Below are positions 36,607 through 48,050 of a stretch of DNA of 60,955 bases, piece by piece. Location: contig JAFSLT010000075.1 of the NCBI GenBank assembly GCA_017448285.1, positions 1 through 60,955 on the forward strand, written 5' to 3'. The position numbers were made by a program, and so were the translations under genes. Within the stretch, counting starts at the first letter, position 1; each line of letters begins with the position of its first letter. The notes beneath the pieces were generated by a model. The model saw only the letters and a program-made list of their open reading frames with translations. It ran no database searches and had not been told where the DNA came from. Source of the stretch: Clostridia bacterium. GTDB taxonomy: Bacteria > Bacillota > Clostridia > Oscillospirales > Acutalibacteraceae.

Positions 36607-36699
36607 AAACCTGATTATATCACAAAATCAAATGTGAAAATATTTTTGGCATTGCTAAAAGTGGATAGATGTTAATGATTCGTATAAGTTATATCCATG

Positions 36700-36935
36700 T
36701 ATGAATAAATTTCTTTCGAAACCAGTGATATATATGCTCTCCGGCGACGCCGGAGAGATGTTTGCCCTATGTTTTAAATACCGGGTATTAGTTTCGAAAG
36801 AAATCTAATGTAGCAACATAGAGAACCCACATCACTTTCTCCGGCAGCGCTGGAGGAAATATCTATCTTTTTAGCAACACCCTCTCCGGCTGTTAGCCGG
36901 AGAGAACTCTTTTAACTTAATTTTTCAGTTTTGAA
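36700..36935. repeat. cluster of three palindromes with arms
   Basis: Cores at 36737-36758 (CTCTCCGGCGACGCCGGAGAG), 36835-36858 (TTCTCCGGCAGCGCTGGAGGA) and 36882-36905 (CTCTCCGGCTGTTAGCCGGAGAG). Arms resembling ATTTCTTTCGAAACC lie on the left, and TTAACTTAATTTTTCAG ... TTTTGAAAGAAATCTA on the right. Confidence 0.75.
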
Positions 36936-36959
36936 AGAAATCTATTAAATCTTATAAAA

Positions 36960-37097
36960 TTAAAAAAAATTAATATTTTCATTTCCTATACTTAATGGAG
37001 CAATACTATAAGCCATTGTAACCGGTATATTTTGAGTAAAAGTACCTGTTATCGCTCTTCTGCACCTGCATCCACATTGATTTCTACAACAACACAT
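36960..37097 (-). CDS. 45-residue cysteine-rich peptide
   Basis: A short gene of unknown function. The peptide begins MCCCRNQCGCRCRRAITGTF, with six cysteines in the first 12 residues among several arginines, and continues with a neutral, cysteine-free tail ending NENINFF. AAAGGA lies nine bases before the ATG. There is a small hairpin ATGGT-GAAA-ACCAT in the leader. It lies in the divergent gap between ispE and nfo, a gap otherwise filled with repeats. Possible roles are metal binding, a spore-coat-like peptide or a modified peptide; the sequence does not decide. Confidence 0.5.
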   Translation of the reverse strand: MCCCRNQCGCRCRRAITGTFTQNIPVTMAYSIAPLSIGNENINFF

Positions 37098-37338
37098 TTT
37101 TATCATTCCTTTGTTTTTTATTTATGGTTTTCACCATAATATATAATATGAAAACTTGTTTTATAATGTGTTTATAAGAATCTATGATCATTATTTCTCA
37201 CTTACACACTTTGTTAAAATGTTTGTGAATACAGTTCTTATTTATCCACTTTTAGCGACGCCCTGCTTCCGGGGGAATTTGAATTTTTTTCTTTTTCAGG
37301 TACATTTAAAAGCAAAAATTAATGAGTAAAGGAATCGT

Positions 37339-38166
37339 ATGCTAAATATAGGCTGTCATCTTTCGGTAAGTGAGGGTTTTTTAAATATGGCTAAAACGGC
37401 TCAATCTATTGGAGCTAATACTTTTCAGTTTTTTTTAAGAAATCCGCACAGCGCGAAAGATATTAAATTTTCAGATGAAGATATTGAAAATTTTAAAGAT
37501 TTTGCTCAAAAAAATAATTTTACACAAATTGTTGCGCATTCGCCGTATACTATGAATTTATGTTCGGCAAAGCCTGGTGTGAGAAAATTTTCGGCGCAGA
37601 TTTTAAAAAGCGACTTAACTGAAATGAATAAAATTCCAGGCAATTTTTATAATTTGCATCCGGGCAGTCACACCGGACTTGGAATTAAAAAAGGCATAGA
37701 ATTTATTTCCGAAACCCTTGGTAAGATTTTTTCTCAAAATAATTTTGAAACTACAGTTGTTTTAGAAACGATGTCCGGCAAAGGTAGCGAGGTAGGCTCG
37801 ACTTTTGACGAAATAAGTGATATAATAAAAAATTCTGGCGCTGGCAAAAATCTTGGAGTCTGTTTTGATACTTGCCATATGTTCGACGCCGGGTTTGATT
37901 TTAATAATGTTGAAAAAATTCTTGATGAATTTGATAAAAAAATTGGAATTGAAAAACTTAAGGCTATGCATTTAAACGACAGTAAAAATCCAATGGGTAG
38001 CCGAAAAGACAGGCACGAAAAAATAGGACAGGGGTTTTTGGGGCTCGAAGTTTTTAGAAAAATTTTAAATAATAGTTACATAAAAAATTTGCCCATGATT
38101 CTTGAAACTCCCAACGATTTGCCGGGATATGCTGAAGAAATTCTGATTTTAAAAAGTCTTGTTTAA
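37339..38166 (+). CDS. nfo: endonuclease IV (AP endonuclease)
   Basis: Nfo cuts DNA at abasic sites in base excision repair. The 275-residue TIM barrel has its zinc-ligand motifs: NIGCHLSVSEG at the start, NLHPGSHTG (about residue 105), VLETMSG, GVCFDTCHMFDAGFD (about 173-187), MHLNDSK, and RHEKIGQG (about 227). AAAGGA precedes the ATG. It is followed 16 bases later by a metallophosphoesterase gene. Confidence 0.96.
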   Translation: MLNIGCHLSVSEGFLNMAKTAQSIGANTFQFFLRNPHSAKDIKFSDEDIENFKDFAQKNNFTQIVAHSPYTMNLCSAKPGVRKFSAQILKSDLTEMNKIPGNFYNLHPGSHTGLGIKKGIEFISETLGKIFSQNNFETTVVLETMSGKGSEVGSTFDEISDIIKNSGAGKNLGVCFDTCHMFDAGFDFNNVEKILDEFDKKIGIEKLKAMHLNDSKNPMGSRKDRHEKIGQGFLGLEVFRKILNNSYIKNLPMILETPNDLPGYAEEILILKSLV

Positions 38167-38182
38167 ATTTTTGGGGTAGTTT

Positions 38183-40942
38183 ATGCAAGAAACTGAAAAA
38201 ATTGAGCAAATTATAAAAAAATCGCTAACTCCGTTTTTGGAGCAAGTAAGAGGTTTGGGGCTTAAAGCCAGTATTGAAAAACTTTTTCCGGGATTTTACA
38301 TAGATGATTTTGTTATAAAAAAAATCAGAAAATCTTTGCGGCTAGTCCGAACTGTTGATTTGGGCAAATTTGCGGGCAAAATAAATATTTATTACCAAAA
38401 TAATAATATATGTCTTGACTGCATTGGAACTATAGGGCTTTTTATAAATCAAATAACTATATCAGACGAAAAAATTATTTATATTTTAAAAGATATTTTT
38501 TATCAAATCGAAAATATTTTCTTCAAAGATAATAACTATTTAGTTAGCAAAATAGATGAAATACTCAAAAAATTAACTAAAAAAGAAATTTTTAATACGT
38601 CGGATTTTGGTGAAAAAAGTTTATATGATTTTTTGATTATAATTTTGTTTAGCTATTACAGTAATACGAATTCGAACTTTCCGGAATGGTTTGAACCTGC
38701 ACTTAAAAAATTAAATCGCACTGAATTTGCGAAAGATATTTTAGATTTTTTGGTTTATGTTATTGTAAAAGCATTTAATGGGATAAGCAAAAATGTGTAT
38801 GTTAATTATGACATGCTTTTTGATTCCAAGATTTTAAGATTTTTCCTTAATAAAAATACAAATAAAGGCAAAATTGCTGATATACTTGCGTTTTTTAAAC
38901 TTGATTTACAAAAAATACTTGATAAATTTGCCAAAAAATATGCTACCGAAGCGTTCCTTAAAGGTTTTGGAGAGCACCTGATTTATATGATTTATGATTT
39001 AGTGATAGGTGTTTCTGATAATATTTGTGTTAAATTTTCAAATAATTTTAATTTTACTTCTTGCATAGGTAAAAAAATAAATTCCAGAAATTTTAGATGG
39101 TTCGGAAGTAATCAAACGGACGAATATTTAGAAATCAGTAAAACAAAAAATTTTAGTAATTCTGTGGCTATTAAAGCCCAAAAACAAGAAGTCATGCTTT
39201 ATCGGCCAACGGTTTTCGATTTGGGCACGATAGCAAAATATCAGCTTGAAACACGAACGATTTATTCTGCAAGCGTGCAAAATTTAGATTTAAATCAAGA
39301 TTATTACATTAGAATTAAAAGAAATTCCGGAAGTTTTAATAGTAAATTTATAGTTAAAGACAATAACATTAATAATTTTATTGTAATGTCAGATTCCCAA
39401 GGCATGACTAAAAAAGATTATGATATTTTTGCAAAAATTTTTGAGTTGATATATAAAAAATTTAATGATATTCAGTTTGTTGCTCATTTGGGGGATTTTG
39501 TAGACGATGGCGCAAATGAGGATTATTGGGATTTTTTATTAAATTCAAAAATTTGGGCGCAAGTTCCTGTTTTTGCACTTTCTGGTAACCATGAAGCAAA
39601 ATTTCATCCAACTCTTAAATATTTAGATAAAAATTCGATACTCAATCATTTTAATATTGAGTTTTTAAAGCAAAATTATTTAGATACAGGAGTCTATTAC
39701 TCTTTTGAGCAGAATGATTGCATTTATATTTTTTTAAACACAAATATTCCGGGCGGTCTTGGCAGGGAGCAATTAAGGTGGGCAGACGATGTTTTAGCAA
39801 AAAGCAATGCTAAATGGAAAATTATATTTGCTCACAAAAGTCCATATTCTCAAGGACCACATAGCGGTGATTCTGATATTGAACGCATAAGAAAAGAAAT
39901 AAACGAATTGTGCTTAAAATTTAAAATCGATATAGTTTTTAGCGGGCACGACCACGTCTATTCGCGCTCAAAGCCTCTGTGTTTTGGCAGAGTTACTCAA
40001 GAGGATATAAAAAATAATAATATATTTAATCCCTCGGGAACTGTTTTTATAAGTTTGGGCGCCGTCGGCCTAAAAAACTACATTCCTAATAAATTAAAAG
40101 ACGAGCACATCGAAGTCCTGCTTTTACTCGATAAACCTTCGTTTGCTAATATTATTATTGAAAAAAATAGATTAAAAGTAGAAGTTTATGAATACGAATT
40201 TGAACCTTCAGACTTTAATTTAGTAGATGATTTTGCCATAATAAAAGATGAAAATGGCGAAGAAATTAGCGCTTTTAATATTGACAGATGCATTGATAAT
40301 TTGCCTGTAATTCCGTGGCTTCAAATCAGCAAAAGAACTGATAAAATTTTAGCTGATTATAATAAATTAGAGAAAAATCAGAAATTGCAAGTTAATTATA
40401 TTTCAAAATTAAATATTATTTTAAAGTATAACTCGATTTATAAAAAAATTTCTGAAAGTTTAATCTCGATTGTATTTACAAAAGAAGATTTTTTAAAAGC
40501 TATTAAGAATCCAAAAGTCGGCACAATAATAATAAAAAGTAGCATCATTAAATTTGAAAATAAATTCGGATTTGGCAGGAAAATCAAGATCAATCGTGAT
40601 ATAGTAATAAAAGGCGTTGCAAAACTCAAATTTGTTACTTTTAATATAAAATCGAATGCTAACTTATATATAGGCGGGTCGCTGATAATAGACAATTGCA
40701 GGAAAAAATTTTCGTTTTTTAAATCAATTTCTTCGTTTGTTTTGCATGATAACAGTAGTTTGATTCTTTTAGATAATATCTGGGTTGAGCAGCTTTATGG
40801 CAGAAGTTTTAGAAAAAAAAATATAGTTTCGATTCGCGGTAAAAATAACAAAATTTTTATTGATTCTGAAAATTTTAAAACTTTGCCTGAAAATTTTATA
40901 GCCAAAAGATTTTCAAATCTCGTTTTTAATGTTTTTAACTAA
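38183..40942 (+). CDS. large metallophosphoesterase with unknown N- and C-terminal domains
   Basis: A 919-residue protein without a signal peptide. Residues 400-600 form a calcineurin-like/purple-acid-phosphatase metallophosphoesterase: VMSDSQG (about 403), AHLGDFVDD (about 435), SGNHEAKF (about 467), FAHKSPYS (about 550) and SGHDHVYS (about 586). A fibronectin-like phosphatase N-domain seems to precede it (about 310-395). The first 300 residues are helical and unrecognised. Residues 760-919 look like a beta-helix (repeated IKSNANLYIGG, then SSLILLDN). GGGG lies upstream, 16 bases after nfo. The substrate is unknown: phosphate monoester, diester or nucleotide are all possible. Confidence 0.75.
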   Translation: MQETEKIEQIIKKSLTPFLEQVRGLGLKASIEKLFPGFYIDDFVIKKIRKSLRLVRTVDLGKFAGKINIYYQNNNICLDCIGTIGLFINQITISDEKIIYILKDIFYQIENIFFKDNNYLVSKIDEILKKLTKKEIFNTSDFGEKSLYDFLIIILFSYYSNTNSNFPEWFEPALKKLNRTEFAKDILDFLVYVIVKAFNGISKNVYVNYDMLFDSKILRFFLNKNTNKGKIADILAFFKLDLQKILDKFAKKYATEAFLKGFGEHLIYMIYDLVIGVSDNICVKFSNNFNFTSCIGKKINSRNFRWFGSNQTDEYLEISKTKNFSNSVAIKAQKQEVMLYRPTVFDLGTIAKYQLETRTIYSASVQNLDLNQDYYIRIKRNSGSFNSKFIVKDNNINNFIVMSDSQGMTKKDYDIFAKIFELIYKKFNDIQFVAHLGDFVDDGANEDYWDFLLNSKIWAQVPVFALSGNHEAKFHPTLKYLDKNSILNHFNIEFLKQNYLDTGVYYSFEQNDCIYIFLNTNIPGGLGREQLRWADDVLAKSNAKWKIIFAHKSPYSQGPHSGDSDIERIRKEINELCLKFKIDIVFSGHDHVYSRSKPLCFGRVTQEDIKNNNIFNPSGTVFISLGAVGLKNYIPNKLKDEHIEVLLLLDKPSFANIIIEKNRLKVEVYEYEFEPSDFNLVDDFAIIKDENGEEISAFNIDRCIDNLPVIPWLQISKRTDKILADYNKLEKNQKLQVNYISKLNIILKYNSIYKKISESLISIVFTKEDFLKAIKNPKVGTIIIKSSIIKFENKFGFGRKIKINRDIVIKGVAKLKFVTFNIKSNANLYIGGSLIIDNCRKKFSFFKSISSFVLHDNSSLILLDNIWVEQLYGRSFRKKNIVSIRGKNNKIFIDSENFKTLPENFIAKRFSNLVFNVFN

Positions 40943-41002
40943 AAAATAAATATATCAACAGCATTTGGGAAAAAAGTTTAAATGATAAAAGAATTATATT
41001 AT

Positions 41003-41122
41003 TTTCTCCGGCGGTGCCGGAGAGAATATTTCTGCTAATAGCGTGTTGCCTTTTTAAAGTAAAGGTACGGTGCTGCAATTTCTCCGGCATCGCCGGAGAG
41101 AATATTTTCTGCTAATAACGTG
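41003..41122. repeat. tandem direct repeat of about 77 bases with palindromes
   Basis: 41003-41078 and 41079-41150 repeat the order core (CTCCGGCGGTGCCGGAGAG; CTCCGGCATCGCCGGAGAG), then AATATTT-CTGCTAATA, then CGTGTTGCCTTTTTAAA. The second copy runs into the promoter at 41123. Confidence 0.85.
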
Positions 41123-41151
41123 TTGCCTTTTTAAAATAGAAGTACTATAAT
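41123..41151 (+). promoter_or_regulatory. promoter embedded in the repeat, upstream of mtaB
   Basis: TTGCCT (41123-41128), 17-base spacer, consensus TATAAT (41146-41151). The TTGCCT is part of the tandem repeat unit; only the second copy has acquired the TATAAT. Confidence 0.7.
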
Positions 41152-41182
41152 ACACCAAAAAATAAGCACGGATGTGATTTAC

Positions 41183-41320
41183 TTGAAAAAATTTATTAAA
41201 ATAATTTTTGCATTATTAACTTGTTTAATATTTTTTATGTCGATTTTTTCACTTGTGAGTATGTTTAAAAGTTCTAAGCGAAGAATCTTCAGGAATTCTT
41301 CGGTTTCGCGTCGTATCTAG
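41183..41320 (+). CDS. 45-residue small membrane protein
   Basis: A short ORF with TTG start, reading MKKFIKIIFALLTCLIFFMS at its beginning, then a basic tail (KSSKRRIFRNSSVSRRI). It would be a single-pass membrane peptide with a positively charged C-terminus. GGATGTGAT upstream is a weak ribosome binding site. It sits between a good promoter and mtaB, ending 18 bases before that gene. It could be a real small protein or a leader ORF. No family is recognised. Confidence 0.42.
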   Translation: MKKFIKIIFALLTCLIFFMSIFSLVSMFKSSKRRIFRNSSVSRRI

Positions 41321-41338
41321 ATAAAAAAAATTAAAATT

Positions 41339-42544
41339 ATGAAAAAGTTTTATATATACACTCTGGGATGTAAAGTTAATAGTTGTGATTCTAATAAAAT
41401 TGCAAGTATTTTGGCTTCCTTTGGCTTTATCATATCTAATCCAGAAAAAGCTGATATTGTAATTGTAAATTCGTGTGCCGTAACTAGTGAAAGTGTGAGA
41501 AAAACCAGGCAAAATATTAATAAATTTAAAAAAATCAACAAAAATTGTTTCTTAATTTTAACAGGATGTGCAGTAATTTTAGATCAATTTTTGAATAATG
41601 AAAATATTGATTTAATTTGTGATAAAAAAAATTTAATAGACAAAATAAAAGAAAAATTTGGGATTTTTGAGCAAAACACGGAGATTAATTTTATTAATAA
41701 TAACGAAAGAACTCGAGCTTTTATTAAAATCGAAGATGGCTGCGAAAATTTTTGCTCTTATTGTATTATTCCGTTTGCAAGGGGAAAAATTAAATCTAAA
41801 AATTTATGTGAAATAGATTTTGAGTGTAAAAAGCTTTTCGAATATGGCTTTAAAGAATTTGTTTTAACTGGGATAAATTTGGGAAAATACGGTCAGGATT
41901 TAAATCTTAATTTAATTGATGCAATAAAAATTGCCAGAAAATACTGCAAAAGAATCCGGCTTAGTTCTTTGGAGCCTGATGTTTTAAATAAAAAATTTAT
42001 CGATAATTTGTGCGTATTTGATGAAATTTGCCCAAGCTTTCATCTGTCGCTCCAAAGCGGCAGCGATAGAATTTTAAAACTTATGAATCGAAAATATAAT
42101 ATTAATTTTTATTTAAAATTAGTAAATTATATAAAAAATAAATTCGAAAATGCAACTTTTAGTACTGACATAATAATAGGATATCCTGGCGAAACTGACA
42201 AAGATTTTGAAGACACGCTAAATATTATAAAAAATATTGGTTTTATAAAAGTGAATCTTTTTCCGTTTTCTCCAAGGCCTCTCACAAAGGCTTATAATTT
42301 AAAACAAATTGATTCTAAATTAAAAAAATATCGCGTAAAAGAAGCCATAGAATTTTCAGAATTAATATCAAAAAAAGTAATTTCGAGTTTTATCGGCAAG
42401 TCTTTTGAAGTTCTTTTTGAAAATAAGGAAAAAAATAATATTTTTTCAGGATATTCGCGGAATTATATAAAAATTAAATATAAATCCGATGAAAATCTTT
42501 GCGGCGAGATAAAAAAAGTGATATTTTTGCCAGATTTTAAATAA
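41339..42544 (+). CDS. mtaB: tRNA t6A37 methylthiotransferase MtaB
   Basis: MtaB converts t6A to ms2t6A at position 37 of tRNA-Lys and others, using two [4Fe-4S] clusters. The N-terminal MTTase domain has YTLGCKVNSCDSNK (Cys11) plus further cysteines at CAV and GCAV. The radical-SAM domain has CENFCSYC (about residue 135). A short TRAM-like C-terminus (about 350-401) follows. The 401 residues suit MtaB rather than MiaB. The ribosome binding site is weak. It is convergent with dnaK, with a palindrome between. Confidence 0.92.
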   Translation: MKKFYIYTLGCKVNSCDSNKIASILASFGFIISNPEKADIVIVNSCAVTSESVRKTRQNINKFKKINKNCFLILTGCAVILDQFLNNENIDLICDKKNLIDKIKEKFGIFEQNTEINFINNNERTRAFIKIEDGCENFCSYCIIPFARGKIKSKNLCEIDFECKKLFEYGFKEFVLTGINLGKYGQDLNLNLIDAIKIARKYCKRIRLSSLEPDVLNKKFIDNLCVFDEICPSFHLSLQSGSDRILKLMNRKYNINFYLKLVNYIKNKFENATFSTDIIIGYPGETDKDFEDTLNIIKNIGFIKVNLFPFSPRPLTKAYNLKQIDSKLKKYRVKEAIEFSELISKKVISSFIGKSFEVLFENKEKNNIFSGYSRNYIKIKYKSDENLCGEIKKVIFLPDFK

Positions 42545-42545
42545 T

Positions 42546-42569
42546 TCTCTCCGGCACCGCCGGAGAGAA
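42546..42569. repeat. GC-rich palindrome between convergent genes
   Basis: Perfect ATTCTCTCCGGCACCGCCGG with matching right arm, starting two bases after the mtaB stop and 24 bases from the dnaK stop; positioned as a two-way terminator. Confidence 0.8.
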
Positions 42570-42592
42570 TATATACTGGTTTCAAAAAAATT

Positions 42593-45026
<2,434 letters not shown>

Positions 45027-45052
45027 AAGCCTCCTCCTCAAATAAAATTAAT

Positions 45053-46057
45053 CTACAAACTCATGATTTTCAAAAACATATTCCGGACGACTTCCGCCAT
45101 ATAGCTAATTTTTGCAGTAATATCAGAATAATCAATTCTTGTTGGACCTATAGAGGCAATCGCGCCCTGATATGCTCCAATGTCGTACTTTTTAACTATT
45201 ATGCTGCAATCAGAGAATACATCCATGTTGCTGTCACTACCCAAATAGATTTTTAAACTGTTTATGCTCGAAAAAATAAAATCTGCAAATTTTTTTGTTT
45301 GAAATAAATCAAGGATTTCAAAAGCTTTTTGAAAATCTTGAAAATCGAACAAAAATTTTTCGCCTTTGATTTCAATATGAGTCTGACAAGATTTTTTTAC
45401 AGCTCTAAAAACTGCCTCAAATGCCGGAACCATAACTATATCTTTAGTTTCTCGTGCAAATAGTATTTTATCCATTTCGATGTTCAAAGAACTTATGCTT
45501 TTTCCTCTGAACTCGCTAAGCGCCATCTTGAACATATTTAAAATGCTGTCATTAACTTCAAAACTGCAATTAAAGACCTGATTTTGAATCATTCCGGACG
45601 AAGTAATGAGCAATAAAACAACAGTTCTCAAGCCTACCTTTACAAATTTTATATCTTTAACAACGGATTCAAAAACCGGCGGAACGGCAAAAACCACTGT
45701 GCAGTTTATTATTTTTGATAAAACATCACACGCTTTTTTTATTATACTTTCGGGGTCGTAAGATATATCGTTAAACATACTTAAAATATAATTTTTTTCA
45801 TAATCCGAAAGCTTTTTTTCACTCATCAGATAATTTATATAAAATCTGTAACCTTCAATCGTAGGAATTCTACCGGAAGAGACATGCGGCTGCTCTAAAA
45901 GCCCTAGCATCGAAAGCAAGACCATTTCGTTCCTGACGGTTGCCGAAGAAGGCGGATTTTTCATGAGCCTGCAAACAGTTTCGGAACCCACTGGAATGCC
46001 AACTTTTATATAATTTTCGATTATCACAGATAATATCTTGGATGTTCTCTCTTTCAG
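45053..46057 (-). CDS. hrcA: heat-inducible repressor HrcA (probable non-AUG/GUG/UUG start)
   Basis: HrcA binds CIRCE and represses groESL and its own operon. The N-terminal winged helix reads LKERTSKILSVIIENYIKVG then PVGSETVCR and SSATVRNEM, and family C-terminal motifs include SSGRIPTIEGYRFYI and IGPTRIDY. The first accepted start codon in frame, GTG at 46027, would remove ten conserved residues and has no ribosome binding site. AGGAGGTGA (46068-46076) instead points to CTG at 46057 (10 bases) or GTA at 46060 (7 bases). An in-frame TGA just upstream excludes earlier starts. A CIRCE element and promoter precede it. Confidence 0.93.
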   Translation of the reverse strand: MKERTSKILSVIIENYIKVGIPVGSETVCRLMKNPPSSATVRNEMVLLSMLGLLEQPHVSSGRIPTIEGYRFYINYLMSEKKLSDYEKNYILSMFNDISYDPESIIKKACDVLSKIINCTVVFAVPPVFESVVKDIKFVKVGLRTVVLLLITSSGMIQNQVFNCSFEVNDSILNMFKMALSEFRGKSISSLNIEMDKILFARETKDIVMVPAFEAVFRAVKKSCQTHIEIKGEKFLFDFQDFQKAFEILDLFQTKKFADFIFSSINSLKIYLGSDSNMDVFSDCSIIVKKYDIGAYQGAIASIGPTRIDYSDITAKISYMAEVVRNMFLKIMSL

Positions 46058-46082
46058 TACTTTTACTTCACCTCCTCAAGTT

Positions 46083-46109
46083 TTAGCACTCTAAGCTTTC
46101 GAGTGCTAA
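46083..46109. promoter_or_regulatory. CIRCE operator of hrcA-grpE-dnaK
   Basis: Perfect TTAGCACTC-N9-GAGTGCTAA between the hrcA promoter and its ribosome binding site. HrcA binds here and represses its own operon. Confidence 0.97.
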
Positions 46110-46114
46110 TTTTT

Positions 46115-46143
46115 AGTTTACAACGCATTTTTTTATATGTCAA
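46115..46143 (-). promoter_or_regulatory. hrcA operon promoter
   Basis: On the minus strand TTGACA (46138-46143), 17-base spacer, TAAACT (46115-46120), directly upstream of CIRCE so that repressor binding would cover the transcription start. Confidence 0.75.
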
Positions 46144-46211
46144 TAGGGGAACTTAAAAATTTGCAAAAATTTTTATTTTTTTATCTTTTTTCCTGCACTA
46201 TAAAGAGATAT

Positions 46212-46234
46212 TCTATCCGGCGTCGCCGGAGAGA
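46212..46234. repeat. GC-rich palindrome behind ftsE
   Basis: TTCTATCCGGCGTCGCCGGAGAG just after the ftsE stop on the minus strand, before the hrcA promoter. Confidence 0.7.
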
Positions 46235-46254
46235 TTCGTCAATTTAATATAAGT

Positions 46255-46953
46255 CTAATTTAAAAAATTTTGAACATTAACTTTAGATTTTGAAGATGTA
46301 TCACTTGTAATGTTGCCTTTATTTATTTCTATTGTTCTAAAATCGAATTTTGAAGCTACCGACATATCGTGCGTTACCACCAATACAGTAGTCCCTCTTT
46401 TGTTTATTTGTGCCAAAAGATCCATAATTTCATACGACATCGAAGGGTCGATATTTCCGGTTGGTTCGTCGGCAATTATTAAATTTGGGTTATTTACCAG
46501 TGCGCGTGCAAGCCCTACCCTTTGCTTTTCGCCGCCCGAAAGCTCCCTGGGGTATCTATCCGCCTTATCTTCCATTGAAAATAAGCTCAAAACATACGGC
46601 ACTCTTTTTCTTATAGCCCTGGAACTTGCGCCGACCACTCGCATAACGAGCTCGACATTTTGAAAAACTGTCATGTTTTCTATTATTCTAAAATCCTGAA
46701 AAACTATTCCCATAGTTCTGCGGTAAAACGGTATTTTTTTCTTTTTCATACTGATTAAATCCGAACCAAAAACTCGAATTTTACCCGAACTTGCCTCTTC
46801 TTCTTTCATTATGAGCTTTAAAAGTGTGCTCTTGCCGGAGCCGGAAGCCCCGGTTATGAACACGAACTCGCCTGTATTGATTGTCAAATTAATGCTTTTT
46901 AATGCGGTAACCGAATTAGGATAGACTTTTGAAACATTATTAAACTTTATCAT
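46255..46953 (-). CDS. ftsE: cell-division ABC ATPase FtsE
   Basis: FtsE is the ATPase of the FtsEX complex, which controls septal wall hydrolases. The 232-residue protein has Walker A GASGSGKST (about residues 36-44), Q-loop FQDFRI, signature LSGGEKQRVGLARAL (about 138-152), Walker B LIIADEPTGN and the H-loop THD. The sequence MIKFNNVSKVYPN and LMRVVGAS-type loop suit FtsE rather than other ABC proteins. ftsX, normally next, is absent: hrcA follows. Its ATG overlaps the stop of the PucR-type gene. Confidence 0.88.
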   Translation of the reverse strand: MIKFNNVSKVYPNSVTALKSINLTINTGEFVFITGASGSGKSTLLKLIMKEEEASSGKIRVFGSDLISMKKKKIPFYRRTMGIVFQDFRIIENMTVFQNVELVMRVVGASSRAIRKRVPYVLSLFSMEDKADRYPRELSGGEKQRVGLARALVNNPNLIIADEPTGNIDPSMSYEIMDLLAQINKRGTTVLVVTHDMSVASKFDFRTIEINKGNITSDTSSKSKVNVQNFLN

Positions 46954-48050
46954 TATCGGCCTGTGCGATGAATATTAAATTCTTTCATATATTTACTCAC
47001 CATAAGAGCAATTTTAAATACTATCGCATCTTCAAAGTTTCGCAAGTCAAGGCCGGTAACTCTTTTAATTTTTTCTATCCTATACACCAGCGTGTTTCGG
47101 TGGACAAATAATTTTCTGGAAGTTTCTGAAATATTTAAATTATTTTCAAAAAATTTATTAATAGTAAACATTAAATCGCCGTCAATAGAATCTATGGTAC
47201 ATTTTTTAAACACTTCTTTTAAAAAAAGCTCACACAAAGCAACCGGAATTTGATATATCAGTCTTGCAATCCCGAGCTGACTGTACATTGAAACGCTTTT
47301 TTCGTTTGAAAACAATCTTCTGACTTCAAGTGCCAGCTGAGCGTGCCTAAAAGAATCCCGTACAGATTCTATATCCTGAACTATAGACCCCACTCCTATT
47401 ACGATTTTTATGTAATATTCCGAAGATATCGAACTCACAACCGAAACAGCCAGCTTTTCAAGTTGACTTTCATCGATTGTTTTATCGATTTCTTTTATAA
47501 GTGTTACAGAATTATCGCCGATATCAAGTATGTAATCTTTTGTTGCATCCGGGAATATATTCCTTAAAATATCAACTAAATTCAAATTTCGCATAAAAGA
47601 CTCTGATTTAATCACAAAACAAACTCGATTAACATCGTCCGAAATTTTTAGCTCGCGCGTTCTGAAGTTTATTTCTCCCGGCAGCATATTATCAAATATC
47701 AAGTTTTTTATAAAAACCGATTTGCTGTGCTTATTGTTATAGTAAACAACAATTTGAGCCAAAGAAACCGCGAGTAAATTTGCGTAGCTCAGTGCCAAAT
47801 CGTCTTCTCCGGAGATAATCAATATAAACTCATCCGTTTTTTTATCACCAAAGTATCTGTATGTAAATCCGTTTTGTCTTATAAAATCGTTGCTAGAAAC
47901 CAAGCTAAAACTTTCAATTTCAGATTTTTTTCCTAAAATTTGCTTATCATTGCTCGCGATTATTGTAAGTTTTTTATCTAAAATACCAATAGTTCTATCG
48001 GTTGCGGCGGACATTTCTCGAATCATTTCTTGAAACTTTTCGCTTATCAT
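46953..48050 (-). CDS. PucR/CdaR-type transcriptional regulator
   Basis: A 365-residue regulator. The C-terminal helix-turn-helix reads LNISETSRKLFVHRNTLVYRIEKI (split at about residues 312-336), the PucR/CdaR signature. The middle has a GGDEF-like degenerate fold, and the N-terminal 100 residues form a sensory domain. GGAG precedes the ATG at 48050. It is coupled to ftsE by a one-base overlap. In Bacillus relatives such proteins answer carbon or nitrogen sources; the ligand here is unknown. Confidence 0.83.
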   Translation of the reverse strand: MISEKFQEMIREMSAATDRTIGILDKKLTIIASNDKQILGKKSEIESFSLVSSNDFIRQNGFTYRYFGDKKTDEFILIISGEDDLALSYANLLAVSLAQIVVYYNNKHSKSVFIKNLIFDNMLPGEINFRTRELKISDDVNRVCFVIKSESFMRNLNLVDILRNIFPDATKDYILDIGDNSVTLIKEIDKTIDESQLEKLAVSVVSSISSEYYIKIVIGVGSIVQDIESVRDSFRHAQLALEVRRLFSNEKSVSMYSQLGIARLIYQIPVALCELFLKEVFKKCTIDSIDGDLMFTINKFFENNLNISETSRKLFVHRNTLVYRIEKIKRVTGLDLRNFEDAIVFKIALMVSKYMKEFNIHRTGR

